Part shown: positions 24,633 to 38,734 of the stretch, in pieces
Layout: each line of letters opens with the position of its first letter
Numbering within the stretch: position 1 is the first letter of the stretch
Origin: Taenia hydatigena
Lineage: Eukaryota > Platyhelminthes > Cestoda > Cyclophyllidea > Taeniidae
DNA: 64,000 nucleotides
Direction: 5' to 3'
NCBI GenBank assembly: GCA_036345935.2
Contig: JADWOT020000411.1
Coordinates: 51,001-115,000, forward strand
Notes under the pieces: model-generated
What the model saw: the letters and a program-made list of their open reading frames with translations, nothing else
The model's database searches: none
What the model was told of the DNA's origin: nothing
Position numbers and translations under genes: made by a program

Positions 24633-27569
24633 CAATGCCTTCCAAAATATCGTTTCGTTTTAGTAGCCGATCAAAAATGATACATTCGCCTTTGACTTTG
24701 TCTAGTGGACGACCAATTTGCCTTACAGCCCTTTCTTCAAATCTTTGCCGATTTCTTGAACTAATTTAAGCGCTATCGTATCGTCAGCAATCTACTATGT
24801 ACAAAGTTTTACTCTTAATAATAGTTTTATGAGATTTTATTTGCTTCGGCACCACATTTTAGATGTCACCTCTGAGTGCTTGCGTGGTTTATTATTTGGG
24901 CGTGTGGCTATCGCTATCCCTAATGTGTTGCGTGACTGTCGGTTTGAGTAAAATTTGGGTGGTTTTGCTTTAACTATTACTCACATCATTTAGAGTTATT
25001 CCACATAGAGATTTTATTCATGCCTTTTTGCACTATTTGCTTACTATAGCGTTCGGGGTGGCTGGTCGCATCGACATGTTTCCATCATTCGCCGATTTTC
25101 AATTGCCTTTTCTGTCTTGGTTGGCTATAGCTCATTTGCATCATGTACAACGTATTTATTAAGGCAAATATTTTGCTTCTTTACCAATGCTTGATTCGTG
25201 AGACCAGGAATGATGCTTTAATGCAGTTGGCATGTCATTTGTATTCCAGAAAAACCCCAAGTGCATTTAAATAAGGCTGCAGGAGGATGTACAAGCTATG
25301 TTCTTTGCACAAGTTAATTAACTAAATGCATAAGGCGTGGTTTTGCAACGTGCAAGAAGCAAACTACGACAAAGGTTGCGGTTTTGATGTTTAGTTTATC
25401 AGGCGATGAATGATGACTTAGGTTACAACTAATAACATTTGGTGGATCAGCCCTCGGTAACTTCCAGCCATGATGGTAGGCCATTTTCCGTTATAACAAT
25501 AGAGGGCCTGTCTGTAGAGGATGCTCTTAGTAGGCTCTGCTCTCCATGCCATTTGCATTATCGTAAAGCAAAGTGTGGTAACATTTCTCATTTGCATTGA
25601 TGCGCAGTGTAATTAACGGTTTAGAAATGAACCCGTAACCTTTTTACGATGGTGACATGCCCAAATCGATTTTTGGTCCTAGATCGCAGCAACTGCAACT
25701 CATGCACTCAAAATTCAACGTGCGGTAATGCAGACGCCCCAATGGCTATGCTCAACAATGAACGGCCGCTGAGGACTACCATTACCATTGACTTGCGACC
25801 GACATCCATTACGCCACTGATACTCTTTGATATCTTACCACTTCTGTTAGGCCTAGGTTATTGCCATTGTAACGTGCTGACCTCAAGGTGCCTAAGGACC
25901 TCTAACCTACCATATGATCCTGCGTCTACCCAGCCACTACCCCTGATGCCCTACATTGTGACAGCCGGCGTATTTACTGTCTCGCCTTCAGTATGTGCTG
26001 CAGTCATTCGTAGCAGTTAAGTGACAGCTTTTATTAAGCCACTATTTAATGATGTATTTTTCGCACCTTTTCATATGGGTACATATCTAAGGTATCATAA
26101 ATGCATTTCAGGGCCTTCCTATTACGTCTTGATCCCAGTTCCTTACCTGCGGCATTGAACATCGCAGCATCCGTTTGCCGTAGACTTAGAGATTCTGAAC
26201 TCACGAATCGGCTGCTGTAGTTGGTTCGGATTTTGCTTCTTTGTTTCTGTACTTCGAGTTATTTATTTATTAGACCCCAAATTATGGGCCTCTTGTGCAT
26301 CAAATCCCATTGCTAGGGCCACAAATGAGCGCAAACATCAAAGTGGGCAAAGGGATAGGCACAGAAAACAGATCCTTATGTGGTGTTACGCGTTGGAATT
26401 AGGAGCTTATCATGATGTCAGTGAGATACCACGTCTGCAACTCACAGCTATCAACGCCTGTCAATAACTCACTGCACGACTCATACGACTTTGCACAATT
26501 GCGCCAAAGAGAAACTCTCAGCGAGGCCGAAATAAGATGATCTGAGGAGTGTCCAAGTACCTAAATTTCCCTTGGTGTTGATCTGCTGTTGTACGTTAAC
26601 ATAGTTTTGTTTTAAATACACCTATTCCAAACTCGAAGTATTTCCAAACTCACTAATGTACTCAAATTTACTAGATCTGAGCTTCAGTTATGCCTGCAAC
26701 TCCATTTGATTGTGCTGTTCTTGCGTTTGGTGGTGATTTGTCTCATTGCCTAGCTGTCACGTAAAATTAAACAATTACGCAGTCTAACTAGATTTTGTCA
26801 ATTGCATTCCGTGACATTACAAAATGCAGTCAGTTATGGCGTGAACAAACATCACTCGCTAACTGATTGCAGGTCGAGAAGACATCGCGTCAGGTGGCAT
26901 TGCAGCATTGTCCTGGCAACCAAACCTCCGTCTGCTTACCCACACTAGAGTATCTCTCATTGTGAGCCCAGCAATGAGTTCTAATCGAGTAACAGTCGGT
27001 TAAGCGTGAACATAACTTCTGCAGAACTGAAGGGGTGCACTAGTGGGTATTCAATCATCGTGGAGAAGTCCATCTTCTTCTCAAGGGATGTAAATGTAGA
27101 TGTAGACTTGGCCCAAATGCTAATGCTTTGGATTCGCAAGTTGGAAGTGGGGTAGAGTGTTGAACAAGCGGCCCATTATCCTATGCTCAGCGTTAACTTA
27201 ATGAGAAAGAGACTATAAGGTGTATGCGGGCTTGACTGTGTTTGACTGAAATCCCAGTCTACTGGAAATGAAAATGATGGCATCGGTAGAGGATTTGCAT
27301 AGATTAATCCTACCACATCGATTGCCTTCTGCTTTAGAGCTAGGAATGACGCTGCTAGCCTCAATGATATCGACACACTTTTCCACTGTTAAGCAAAGGA
27401 ACAGATAGTCTTCCTTCTTTTAATGTCAACGTATTGCGATAGGGCTGAAGATCGCATAGACGCAAAGCAACGACTTCCCTCACGCATGTCGCTTGGGTTA
27501 GCGTCACATGCAAGGAGCCAGTAGGAAACATACTCTTAACTGATTGGCTTACACTAAAGCATGCGCCGC
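24633..27569. other. No recognisable gene
   Basis: Nearly 3 kb with a 123-codon open frame at 25649-26020 (plus) that has no motif I can place and no splice context. No other structure is apparent. Confidence 0.45.
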
Positions 27570-27946
27570 TACAGTACATGGATTGGGTTGGTTTACCGGT
27601 GGCGCTGATGATAAACTTGAGCGCACAAAGTGCAGAGGGTAGAAGTGGCTGGACAGTCACATTCGAAACGGACCTTGGATTGCAAACTCACTGAGCAGTG
27701 GCAGGCGTACTACAGCCCATAATTCTGTGCTCGTAATGATCTAGTCATTCTAGTAGGTCCATGAAGGAGTTCATTTCACACATCGTCTTCCAGGAGATGC
27801 CCTCATCAGGATGGACTTCGTCCGACACCATCGATACAGGTAGCATAACTCATCTTCCTCCTCTTCTCTTTCTCTTTCACCGTTTTCTGTACCTTCACTC
27901 TTGATGCCTTCTTCGCAGCCTTGCCTGCCACTACCTCAGGGGTCAT
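27570..27946 (-). pseudogene. Decayed histone H2B, near full length
   Basis: H2B pairs with H2A in the nucleosome. On the minus strand an ATG at 27946 opens MTPEVVAGKAAKKAS, a lysine-rich tail and KEKRRKMSYAT, matching the H2B tail and the KRRRKESYAIYIYKV motif. After ATC GAT a 2-base loss shifts the frame. The next frame reads V-x-x-E-VHPDEGISWKTM and EMNSFMDLLE, matching VLKQVHPDTGISSKAM and IMNSFVNDIFE. A TGA stop (27745-27747) follows, then LDHYEHR, matching the RLAHYNKR segment after loss of about eight residues. A weaker match, VQPLLP, near 27640-27654 corresponds to VRLLLP. Total span (377 bp) is close to the normal length of about 370 bp. It is clearly dead; whether it was a retrocopy or part of a histone cluster cannot be seen. 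Confidence 0.87.
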
Positions 27947-30900
27947 GACAACCTCTTCCTATTAGTGGAACGCAATACCATTGCTGAAAAGTTCACGTCG
28001 CCAATGGCATAGGCGCCAGCCCATCGCATCTACCACAAATGAATCATTAATCTTCTCTTTGGCCTGATCATATGGAGAGAAGAGCGTGCTAACAGCCCGC
28101 CACAGTTCAACACCATTGCTATGGTGCTGCTTTTGCATGAGCCTGGAAACGCCACTTTGGTTGGCCTTAGCTTTTTCGTTTGTTGTATGTACTACTACTA
28201 GTTGTTGGTCAGTACGTCGTGCTTGTGTAAATCATGATGAAAGTGTGGGGAAATAACATTCTGCTGTTAGTACATTTGCAACTCATTTGCTTGTCTTTTA
28301 GGCCATTTTATCTACTTTCTAGAGGAAGCAAGCATTCCAACTCGGATCAGGGTCAATTAAATTAGTCCGTGCTGTACGATAATGAGCTTAAAAATGCAAC
28401 TGTTCCAAATGCGTGTTGGGTGACTTTAGTTGGGAAATTCAAGCTCACACTTACAAATGGATGCCAGTCAATGCGACGGTCTCTCATAAATTTATCTTTG
28501 GACAAAACCTGGGGGTGGCATAAAAATAACTCTACTTGTCGATTTGTTCCGACATTGAAATATCGATAGATGTGCTAGCTTGCCCATGAATCTGTCCTTA
28601 GAAAAACAAAAGTCTTGTCCTTCCATAAGCAATGCTTATTCTTGCAACAACCAGTGGTACTAGTGCCTGCATGAACTACAGAAACTTTAATATTAGTGCC
28701 CATATTTAAATGCATGCAAACCCCAGATCGTTTTGCAGCAGTGTTTGTGTCGGGCTGGAGAGCTAGTAAGTGTTTACTCACATCCTTAGAGACGCGGCTG
28801 TAGAGTATACAAAAAACTTACCAAAAATTAGTGCTTGTAATCATATCAGTGATTTCACCACCCACGGTAGCTCATTTCGCACCAACTTTTGGCTTATGCC
28901 CAATAATCCTTTCCCTGAAGTTACGGCTTGTGTCACACCTATTTATCGGCCATGATAAGCACCCTAGTAAAGTTCCAATAAAGACAGCTCGTCGCATCCT
29001 TTGATTTTGGTCTCAGGTCACAAGCTTTAAATAATCGCACTAACCGGTCACACGTGGACGTAGTGACGCAGTTAACTTGCCTCACTGCACAAATCCGTCT
29101 CACCATCTACCTATGTATACGATTGCCGCAACTTAGAGTAAAAATCCAATAGCACCACATGTAAGCGCTTACCCTACCAGCTAAGGCGATAATTTTATGG
29201 CCTGTGTATTCAGTCTATTTACTTTGGGAATTACAAATAACCGGTTGGTGTCAAAAGTAAATTAATGATGCAAAGGCTTTCTTATGGTGGGCTAAATGCG
29301 CAAAACCTTCCTTTCAAATCTCTTTTTCTGATGCTATATGATTAATCGTGCATCTTAATTTGAAGAAGAGAAGAGACGAGAATGGCTGTAAAATTGTGAC
29401 GAATGAGCGCACCCAGAATATGTTGAATCTAGTTTAATATAAGCATTAAATTCAACGCAGCAATGACAACTAAAAATCGTCTCTTCGAGACACTGCCTTG
29501 CACTTGCGGTCGGTCCGATAGTCATACAGGTGAAAGAATCAAAGGCATATCATGCTTTGAACACCGGGTTCTTATTATTTAATAAAAAGGGATGCAATAT
29601 AGTCGCGTCGTTTGCTGCAAATGCAAATCCGAAACAGGTGGTCAGTTTGATGGTGATTTTTGCGGCTTTGTCGATTGCGCTGGCCTGCGTCGTCCATAGG
29701 GCCAGATAAATGCATTGCCATTTCATTTATGTGTACATGATACAATAGCGAAAAGCTGGACATGCAGCCATTTGAATTTAATCTTGACATAATAATGATA
29801 GGCTCTATGCTATTACTCGTGTTGCTCTGGCAAATCTTGGATATTTGAGAGCAAAAATTTTTTCATTGGTCGAATTTTTACATTTGAAATCCACCGCGGT
29901 CCCTTTGCAAGCTTTAATGCTGACCAAAACTTTAAAAAAATACATCAACAGGGGCATAAACTCATTTTGAAAAGGAAAGTTATTGGCATCTCTTGGTTGG
30001 TAACTGCGCAACATGTCCCTTACTTACTGCCCAAATAAGCCCTGATTTTCTTCAATTTGGTTATCGTTCACTTGCATTACCATTGACAGCTTCGATTTCT
30101 CTCCCAAAAGCGGTCAAAATTTGAGAAAGATCTGTGGATTTTGGCATTATTTCGCATTAACATCTACTGCATATGACGTGATCCCATCACCTCACTGTGT
30201 GGGAAGTGCCTTGAAAATCAGCAGATGACTTTCTCGACAAATGAACTTAGTCACGGCAAATCAAGGTGACTGCATTCCAAACCCCACATTGACACAATAG
30301 TTAAGTGCTAAATAAGCGCTACTAAATCCAAACGCCATCGCAGCGCGTGTCTTTGTGTGAGCCAACCAGTTGCAAGCACTTTCCTTACTGACTCGTTGAA
30401 AGCGATACGTAGCCATGACGGCGCGCGTAAGAGAAGCCGTTGGGCCGCGCTTCTGTGTCCTTCCTTCCCATCGAAATGCACCTGCTTTGCAGGAAGCCAA
30501 ATGGTCGTAGGTTCCAAAGTGTGCACGTTTCTTATGCGTTGACTGTGTAGCATAAATCAGTCTACGTGATAAACTGATGCAATTATCTTCTTTCCCGATT
30601 GCCCAAAAGCCCACCCAACACACATATTTAAGATCAAATATCCCGTAAACAAGCCCTTTCATTGCATTAGAGTTGGATGTAGGAGATAGCGCTGTCTGCT
30701 CAGCGTCTTACCCTGCTTTTAACTTACAAACGCGAAGTGATACAAATGATCCTGCACAGACTCTGTCGTCGCCTAGGCCAAATCCACATTTTTGCATCTA
30801 TTACCACATCTTACACATGGTACAACCATGCCATGTTGCATAAATTTTGGTCAAGCTTAACTGACTGTGTGTCTGTGTGCATGACCCTACTCTGCTACTG

Positions 30901-33900
30901 CATTAGAACTTGATGAAGCTGCATAAAACGATGGGCACAACATATGACACATTGATGTCTGCATAAAGGAGAGGGTCAATTTTTCAGACCAGTGACCTCT
31001 TGTCATTTGACACTTCATCTTACCAGGACCGCAATCAGGGAAAGTGGTACTAATTCACGAAGGGATGGCTTTGTGTTATGTATGGTCATGAGAATCAATT
31101 ATTCGACTTAAGCAGGCTGCTTTTAATAACATCTCTCTTAACTAACACCTCTGCACTTGGAGAACTTAAGGCAATCTCAAAGCACGCAACTAATCTAAGA
31201 GTTTTGTCAGCAAATTTAAAACAAAACACATCAGCTTGTTGGATCAGAAGAATTAAATAAATAATAAAAATTATCGGGCAGATAGAACAAATAATTGAGT
31301 TGGCAAACGAAGCCGTAAACAATACATGAATGTAAAACATTGGATGAACGATGCTAATAGAACTATGAACGAAAAATTATGATGACTATGCAAAAAGGGC
31401 TGGAATGGTATGAAGTGGCTAAGTGTTTCGCAAGATGAATGGGTATATAAGGGAGCGACAAAAGCTTACAAAAATAGGGTACATAGGACGGCGTCCAGTA
31501 ATATCAGGAAATCGGTCCCCCTACCTTAAATTCTGCTGTGATGATCTTAGCCGCGTTAAGGCTCCGTTACACATTCTCTGAGGCTACTTCTGTGACCATT
31601 GAAGCAGCTTTAATGGCGGCGACTGAGGCAGCATGCTTTGGTCAGTCTAGCTCCAGCTCCTCTGGCACACAAGTGTGCGCAGTTGGCGGTGCTGCGTTAA
31701 ATGACGCAAGTTCCGCAAATATCTTGAGCCCCGCTGCTCCCATTTCGTGATTCTCCAGAAACGGATGTGTCTGCACAGTTACTAGTGCCTAATCTTTACA
31801 ACTGCCACTGAGCCCTGAGACGTCGCCGTCCACCTACTGAGTAGCGATAAGCATTTCCCAAAATAGCTCACTTGTTGCGAAAGGAAAGACGCATTTTATT
31901 GCTTGAAACCCAATGGTAAAGCATATCTATCGTCCCACTTTAAAATAGCTCAGTGAAACTGACCTCAAATACACACCTTAGCTAAGTTGTACAATAATTG
32001 ATGAGGCGATAACAACTGAGGGGCATAAGCAAACTTAGAAACACCTGCTTACTACGTCCCTGAATGCGCGCAGTCGTCCCTGCATTGGTGGTTAAGCGCC
32101 TTCAGCTCAGGGTCATTGAGTGGCCAAAAATGTTTAACGATTAATTACCTCACGTCGATTATCAATTGTTAACTAACTAGAAACTAGTGACTGCGTGTGC
32201 GCTTCGCAAACTTAGAGACCATCACCACCATTTTATAACCTATTATTGTCACTGCAACATTTCAATCCGAGCTTCTCTTTACAATGCGTAATGCAGTCTT
32301 TGAGTCTTCTATACCGTTATAGTTCTCAACCAATTGTGGACAACAATACCTAATGCTAACAACAAAGAGTTTATATGAAAATAAGGAAAACAAGGAGAGG
32401 AAGTACCTTTTTCATGTACACTGTTTCACCCTTTCAACAAGCTAGTAGTTCAGAAATGATTTACTAACGCTTGCGGTTTTCAAGAAGTCCCTCCGAAACA
32501 CCCACTAGTTATATCGAATTCTGTCGAGTAGATGGGTCTTAGCCATCACTGAATCCCTGTGAACATCTGCGCCTGTATTTTGTCTCGAACGCAGCTATGC
32601 ATACAAGCCGTAGTCTCTTAGACAAGAAGTGCTCCAGCATTGTGAGGTGACAAGTGTGTGGACGATTCAGTGATAAACAGAAGCATTTTGCTCAGTTATT
32701 GCGGCGGAATACATCATTTAGCATCATAAAGTATTCACGCAGTCGAACAACCGTTCAGAAAACCACCCTACGCGCGCACGAAAGAGGTGTAGGAACAAGA
32801 TGTTCATGAACTTTAAATTCTACCTTACCGAATACGATATGAAAACGACTTTAATGACGCCGTGGCAGTGGTTAAGGCTGCGTTTGCTGTAGATGCCTTG
32901 TGAAGCAGGCGCTCTAACCGAAGACGACGAGCAAGGGGGATGAGTGGTGGTTCGCTAAGTGATCCTGTCTTTGCGCATTATTAGTTAGATCCCATGTGCC
33001 GCTTTCTTTGCTTAGCGAAAATAGCGATTGTTCGTCCCTAAACCGTAAGGCTCATTCGTCGCGGCCCAGAATATGGGCGCTTTCGACCAAGAATCATTGC
33101 ATTGGCCTCTGCTCTGCTTGTCTGGCGGGCTATATTTGCACCATGGAAGTCTTTCCGATTCCGAAAACTTTGTGCAGAAGTAAACTAAATCGGATACCAT
33201 GCCGATCCTAATCCTGTCACTTGCACGAATTTTTCGGTTATTGTTTACTAAATTACACAGTCAACAAAATCAGAAGCAAAGGCGATAAACACATCACTGC
33301 TTTTGAAAGCGTGAATGCTATGGTCATTTTCGTCGTCTTTTTTCTGGTACAAAAGTTTACTTTTGACTGTGCTTTGTTCTTGCCCAAATCACGTCCCACC
33401 GCTCCCATTTCATCACATTGGGTCAGCTAATGAATCTTTTCGGTCGCCAACTCATTAATATGGCGATGAGCGGAGAGGTGTTGGAGTCACCAAGGACCTT
33501 AAGGAATTATGAGGGACATTTCATCCCATTCGACTTACTATCTGACCGTTGAAAGTGCCTGTAATAATTACTACCTAACAGGACTCGATGGACCTTAAGG
33601 TGACTGACAAACCCGCTCTACGGAAGTGTGAAGGTTTCATCAGGTGGATAACGCAGTCATAATCACAATCTGTACAGCATTTCTTAGATGCCTGTAGTGT
33701 ATCAACATTTATTGTGTGCCTTTGCATTGCTTTAGACAATAAGTAAGTATTAACGTACCTTGCTGTTGCTAGTCAGATTCGATCCTAATTGGCAAAAATT
33801 TTTTAAATAAAGCGACTCGATGCTGATAATGCGGATGTATGAATTTGCGTTAATGTCTAACGCTGTGTACATTTCAAGCAGCTGCACGCGAGCTTAATAA

Positions 33901-34615
33901 AAATACTATGGCAGGAACACTGTCATCACCCTCCGTGAAATCGCACTTTTACGCGAAACTGCATTAGGCAGTTAATGAGTTCCCTTACAGCCGAGACGAT
34001 TGGAAGGCATCTTTAGGGATGTCGAAGCGGATGTCAGTACCTAATTCCCACGCAAATACCTGTTTCTAGCGTAGCAGCAAAGCAATGATGGTGATAAGGA
34101 ATAATGTGGGGACGTGTGTCTCTTCCAATTAGTTGCTACTGAGTATCTGCCTGACTACTGCAATCATCGTTCGCCTCGACCTGCCGACCGTTGAATGAAG
34201 ACTAGGCGACAGGTAATCTTCTGATGGTATGAAAGAACCGACTGTGTGGTAGCGGTTCCACTGTGAGTAATGGGCAAGGCGCAGCTCATCTCCTTGTTCC
34301 ACGCACTTACATTCATGGGCCAAGCGCTTGTCACACATTTTCGACCAAGCAATTAGAGAACTGGCTTCGCTTTTGACTCGACTACTTTATGTTTATGAGC
34401 AGCCAAGTGGAAATTTAAAAGAGACTTTGCTTAAAGTAAGAATATTCCACACAGCAAGAATATGCTCTCACATGCCTTTATTGGGAAATGGCATGAAAAT
34501 TTAAAAAGCCGTGTAATCTGCAGCATATCTGAGAATGCTCAATAACCCTTACTTTAGCCTTCAATGTGATCCGTCATTCTGAGGCATCGCTGCTATCGGC
34601 ACTTCCATATACAGA
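27947..34615. other. No recognisable gene
   Basis: About 6.7 kb. The longest open frame (133 codons, 30261-30662 minus) overlaps an 81-codon frame on the same strand and has no family motif. An alanine-rich frame at 31538-31750 is also unassigned. No RNA gene or mobile-element core was seen. Confidence 0.45.
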
Positions 34616-35050
34616 AGAATAGAACTACGTGATGCGACGCATTCAAAGTTTATTGAAAGCTATAAAAATCCTGGAATAAAAGAATTGCTTCTTTTACCTG
34701 TACTACTTTAAATGTGCAGAAACTCACATGCGCTTTGCACTGTGACTATCTAGCCATAGCCCTAGTCCATATTGCCTTTGCGCTGCTCTGAGGATACTGC
34801 GATGCCTTGAACGGACATTTGCTTTTACGAGTCGTCTTTGGATCATTCGTGTAAAGAATATCGTGAAATGCCGTTACAAATGTGAGTAAATGGATATCGA
34901 ATACTATAATCAGTTGAAATCGGAAGGGTTAGCTGCAAGGTGAACAGAACCCGCCAGCATTCACCAGTCATCGGCGCCTGATTATAACCGTAATCCCAGA
35001 ACTACCCACCACAGTTATCTGCCAGGTGGGTGGTGCATGTCCAACAGGGC
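34616..35050 (-). repeat. Dispersed repeat family C, copy 1
   Basis: Reverse complement of 50570-51010, diverged. The best block is at 34948-35028, which shares CAGAACCCGCCA, GATTATAACCG, AATCCCAGAACT and CCACCACAGTTAT-type segments with the reverse complement of the other copy. The similarity continues through a GATGCGAC segment near 34632. No coding content. Confidence 0.75.
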
Positions 35051-35699
35051 TCGATGCTTAACGCACATTGTGCGTGCTACTTAAGCATGTATACTTTGCT
35101 ATATTCCAATTCATAATTTTAATTACCATGTTGAATAGACAACACAGAAGAGAAATCAGACTTTTTTCGCTTAAGAGCTTGCGCTGGCCGAGTTTCGCAT
35201 AGTTCGCTCGACTGTGAATCGCGTATTACTTCGAAGCCCCACTGCGTGCACATTGACCAAGATTGCGAGATAATGTCAAACGAATTTGAGGCACTTGACA
35301 GTTATTCGAATAAATTAATTTGCCACACTTCGCTATTTGCCTAAATCATCCCCTGTTGCGGGCACTTGTTTGTCCTTTTGCCGTAACTGGGCAAACTGAC
35401 CTCTGGGCCATGCTAGCATCCGCAATTCTTTTTCCGTTTGCCGAACAAATGTATTCCCTTCATGTGTTATATCTTCTTTCGTCTCGGAGGAAGCTTTGGG
35501 AGCTATAATTTCGTTAATTGATTGTATGATCCATTTATGGCCCTAGCTTTATAGCTTATCCAATTTTTTTTTGATTAAATCGTAAGCTGAAATTCAGTTG
35601 GCGAAGGAGTAAATAAGACATGAATTTATTTACCGTGTTTTTCATTGTGTAAATATCCACCGAGGGCATATCTGGACTAGACCGCAAACGTGTTTGAGC

Positions 35700-36120
35700 A
35701 GAAGAGAATAATTGCTGGTCACAACAAGTGCGTTTAAAAACAACAAATCTTTTTGTGCAAAAACTAAGCGCAAAATATTTGCACTGCTTTAATATCGATT
35801 GGGCAAAATGTCTGACATTAAACTTTTCTACATAGCCAATACAAATCAACATTCACAAACACGTTAGTTCCTAAGCAAGCAACAATTTTAGCAAAGTAAA
35901 AGTAACGCCGTTTTGTTGCCGTAATGTTGAACGATTTCCAAAACTAGAGGCTGTTGTCATTTAAAATGCTCAATCATTCCGCTGCGTCACATATGTGTGG
36001 CACAAATCGTTCATTAGGCAAGGACGACCTGTTGTGCCAACTTGAACCTCGGACGCATTAAATGAGATTAACATAAGCAAGCAAGTAAGTGGTAAGTATT
36101 TTATAATGGTGACAGTAATT
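35700..36120 (+). repeat. Dispersed repeat family B, copy 1 (carries a TCACATATGTG palindrome)
   Basis: About 400 bp shared in the same orientation with 46580-47000 and inverted with 37320-37820 and 38735-39130. Shared landmarks are CACAAACACGTTAG, GCTGCGTCAC, the palindromic core at 35984-36001, AGGCAAGGACGA and GGACGCATTA. A second, inverted palindromic core lies at 36513-36532. No coding content. Confidence 0.78.
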
Positions 36121-36532
36121 CGAACCCAAATTGCGGTTCGATGGCCGTGGAGTAGTCACTGGAAGACTCTCCTCGGTAGCTGAATGCGAGATTACCTATG
36201 ACAAAGTGGTGGACTAATGTCAGCGCACACACGCTCCTCGAAAAAATTAGCCAAATTTGACCACCTATTTTCTGCGCATTCAGCCAGGCATTTTATTTGG
36301 GTGTGGTATGCTCAGGACTATTGATGGCATAATAGGTAGATCCATGGCGTACATCAAAGAGAAGGGATCGATATGAGTGATGTGGATGCATGGAATGTTC
36401 ATGGCGTGGCATGCCATTCATCAGCGTGGGGTCATAACCATTAACATTAACACATTGGCGAATAGACGGAAAGGGCATAGCTACCGTCTATAACAAACTA
36501 GTAAATCCCTTACGGCACAAATGTGTGACATG

Positions 36533-37319
36533 CAAGCTGGAGTGAGCAATTAGAGCATAATATATAGTGCTGCTAGAGTACGCGCCAATTATGGGTTGCA
36601 ACCAAAGCAAATTTATTAAAACATGGCATAAAAAGCAAGGTACAGTCTTTTTCTCTACGAAGATCACCTTTACTCTGTGGGATCCTGCTGACTCCCCAGA
36701 TATCTGGCATATCTCAGTGAAATTGTCTACTTCCTCCACCACCGTCTCATTATTGACCTGGCACTTTAATCGTACAAGCCCATATAAGAGACTAACAGGT
36801 AAGCCAATTTGACGAATGCACTTGGGTTCGTGTCGACTGTGGATGCTGACTGAGATGGTTAAACCGGCTGCGGTAGTCCGTTTGGAGGACATACTTGGAA
36901 TGTCTTGTCCCTCTCACATTGAGTGAAACCTTTGTTAACCTAATAAGTAGTTCGAGCCTTTAAAAAACATTGAAAACTATGCAGCATAGTCGAATTCTTT
37001 GCTTTTAAGGCTGGAATTCCATCATTTCGTCCCAATCGCGATTCTTGATTCGCACGCCTTTATGCTAATTTGGCCATTCAATCACTTCTTCTGCTTGTTT
37101 TGCTCATCAAAACATAGCAGGAGTACCAAAATTATCTATTATGCATGCAGCGTGTCCACCTTGCTTTTATTGAAATAAAGGTCTACTAATGCGGAAAGAA
37201 GCCGGTAGTGCGACCTCCCATTCAGTCATGTTCTTTACTTACCTTCTCTGTGGATCCGCTGCAAAGTCATAGCTGGTTTCTTTGAGTCACAGAGAAGTTG
37301 AATGTCTGCTGGTCTAAAC
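36533..37319. other. No recognisable gene
   Basis: An open frame of 134 codons (36488-36892 minus) has no motif I can place. Part of it near 36755-36785 resembles 48665-48695 at the nucleotide level (GGCACTTTAAT), perhaps another weak dispersed repeat. Confidence 0.4.
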
Positions 37320-37820
37320 TTCTAGTCGTGTCATTAAGAAAAAACTACAATGTACAGAAAGGCAAATGATTTTGCATTAAAATACGAACTCGTGCTTCCC
37401 AGCGACCACCTCACAGTTTTTACAGCACAGGCTGGATTCAGGTAACTGTCATCAGTTCAATAAACCCATAAGTTATTCGCTTGGTAATGCTAATTTTACT
37501 TAATGTATCTCTGGCGCAAGGCAACATGACCGATCGTCCTTGCCAAATAAATGACACTTGTCACATGTATGTGACGCAACTGTGTAATCGTCTATTTTAA
37601 GCAACAACAATCGCTGATTTGAAAAGCGACCAAAGCAATTACAATAGTCAACAGGCATCGCCTCAACCTGAATGATAATATTTGGTGTCTAGAAGCTAAT
37701 GCTTTTGCAAACGTGGACTTGCTTTGACCGCAAAAACACAAATAACCAAATTGATCAGCAGTATCAGGGCGCATACGAAGTATCCAAAGTTGCTTAAAAC
37801 GCCTTTGCAACCTAAAAACC
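37320..37820 (-). repeat. Dispersed repeat family B, copy 2 (inverted)
   Basis: Reverse complement of copy 1 and copy 4 and in direct orientation with copy 3. Landmarks are CTGGATTCAGGTAACTG, AATGTATCTCTGGCGCAAGG, CGATCGTCCTTGCC and the palindromic core TCACATGTATGTGACGC (37561-37577), followed by TATTTTAAGCAAC. Together with copy 1 it makes an imperfect inverted pair about 1.2 kb apart. Confidence 0.78.
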
Positions 37821-38734
37821 TTCATTGATGATGACATTTTTGAAAATTTATAGATCAGTATCCTTGCGCATACCTTCAACGATGACCACTAAGAAAAAAG
37901 ACTGCCAGTTGCTGCACTTGGGAGCAGCCTACATTCACGACTGAGCTGTCTCCTCTGGATAGCCGTCAACCACTAAGGGTCTCACTGAAACTCCTCTTGC
38001 ATACTCCTCCGCGTAGTAAAATGGACACCTGGTTGGGCGGTCGGTAGGATCCCGACCATGCAAACACATGTCCAATTCGAAGCATGCCATGGTTCCGATT
38101 TCCAATCATTAATCATTTGTAGCTTGAACGATCACGCGGACATCAAATGGGGTTGAGATTAGTCATCACTCTACCACTCCGAAATTGGATGTTTTAGAAG
38201 GACCTACATCGGAAACGCATTAGTGGATTAATTTGTCTGATGAATGTTTGTGGTTATCCTAGACCCAATGAACGGTAGATGGCTTTAAGATGGATTAAAC
38301 ATTTAGCAATCAGTAAAAATTGAGTCTCAAAAGAATCTTTTTCATCTACCAATCAAAACGCGTAAATGAGCAAGTGACCACTTCATAAAGTTTTAAATGA
38401 TATGAAGAATAAATCGTAGAGTAAATGACTGGATCCTCACTGCAAAATGGATTAAAGTGCGGTAAATCAGAAGGGAAGGAGATATGCAGGAAATCATGGA
38501 CACAGACAAAAACGAAAATTAACGTCAAAGCAGATAGAGACATGAGCTTGCGAATGAAAGGTATGGGAAAAGAACTTACCATCAGCAGCGCAAGGACTGA
38601 ATTTGCCTACAGTGGTCCCAACTGCAGAGAGGGTATTTCACCCATATGCGCTTTAGCGGCCGAAAGGTGTTTCTATACAGGTGGCATGCAGTGCAGCACG
38701 GAGGGGCTAATTTCCTATTAGTCTCGTCTGCTAG

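Noticed and set aside
30261..30662. 133-codon open frame (minus) as a gene
   Set aside because: Overlaps open frames in two other readings, with no motif and no neighbouring exon.
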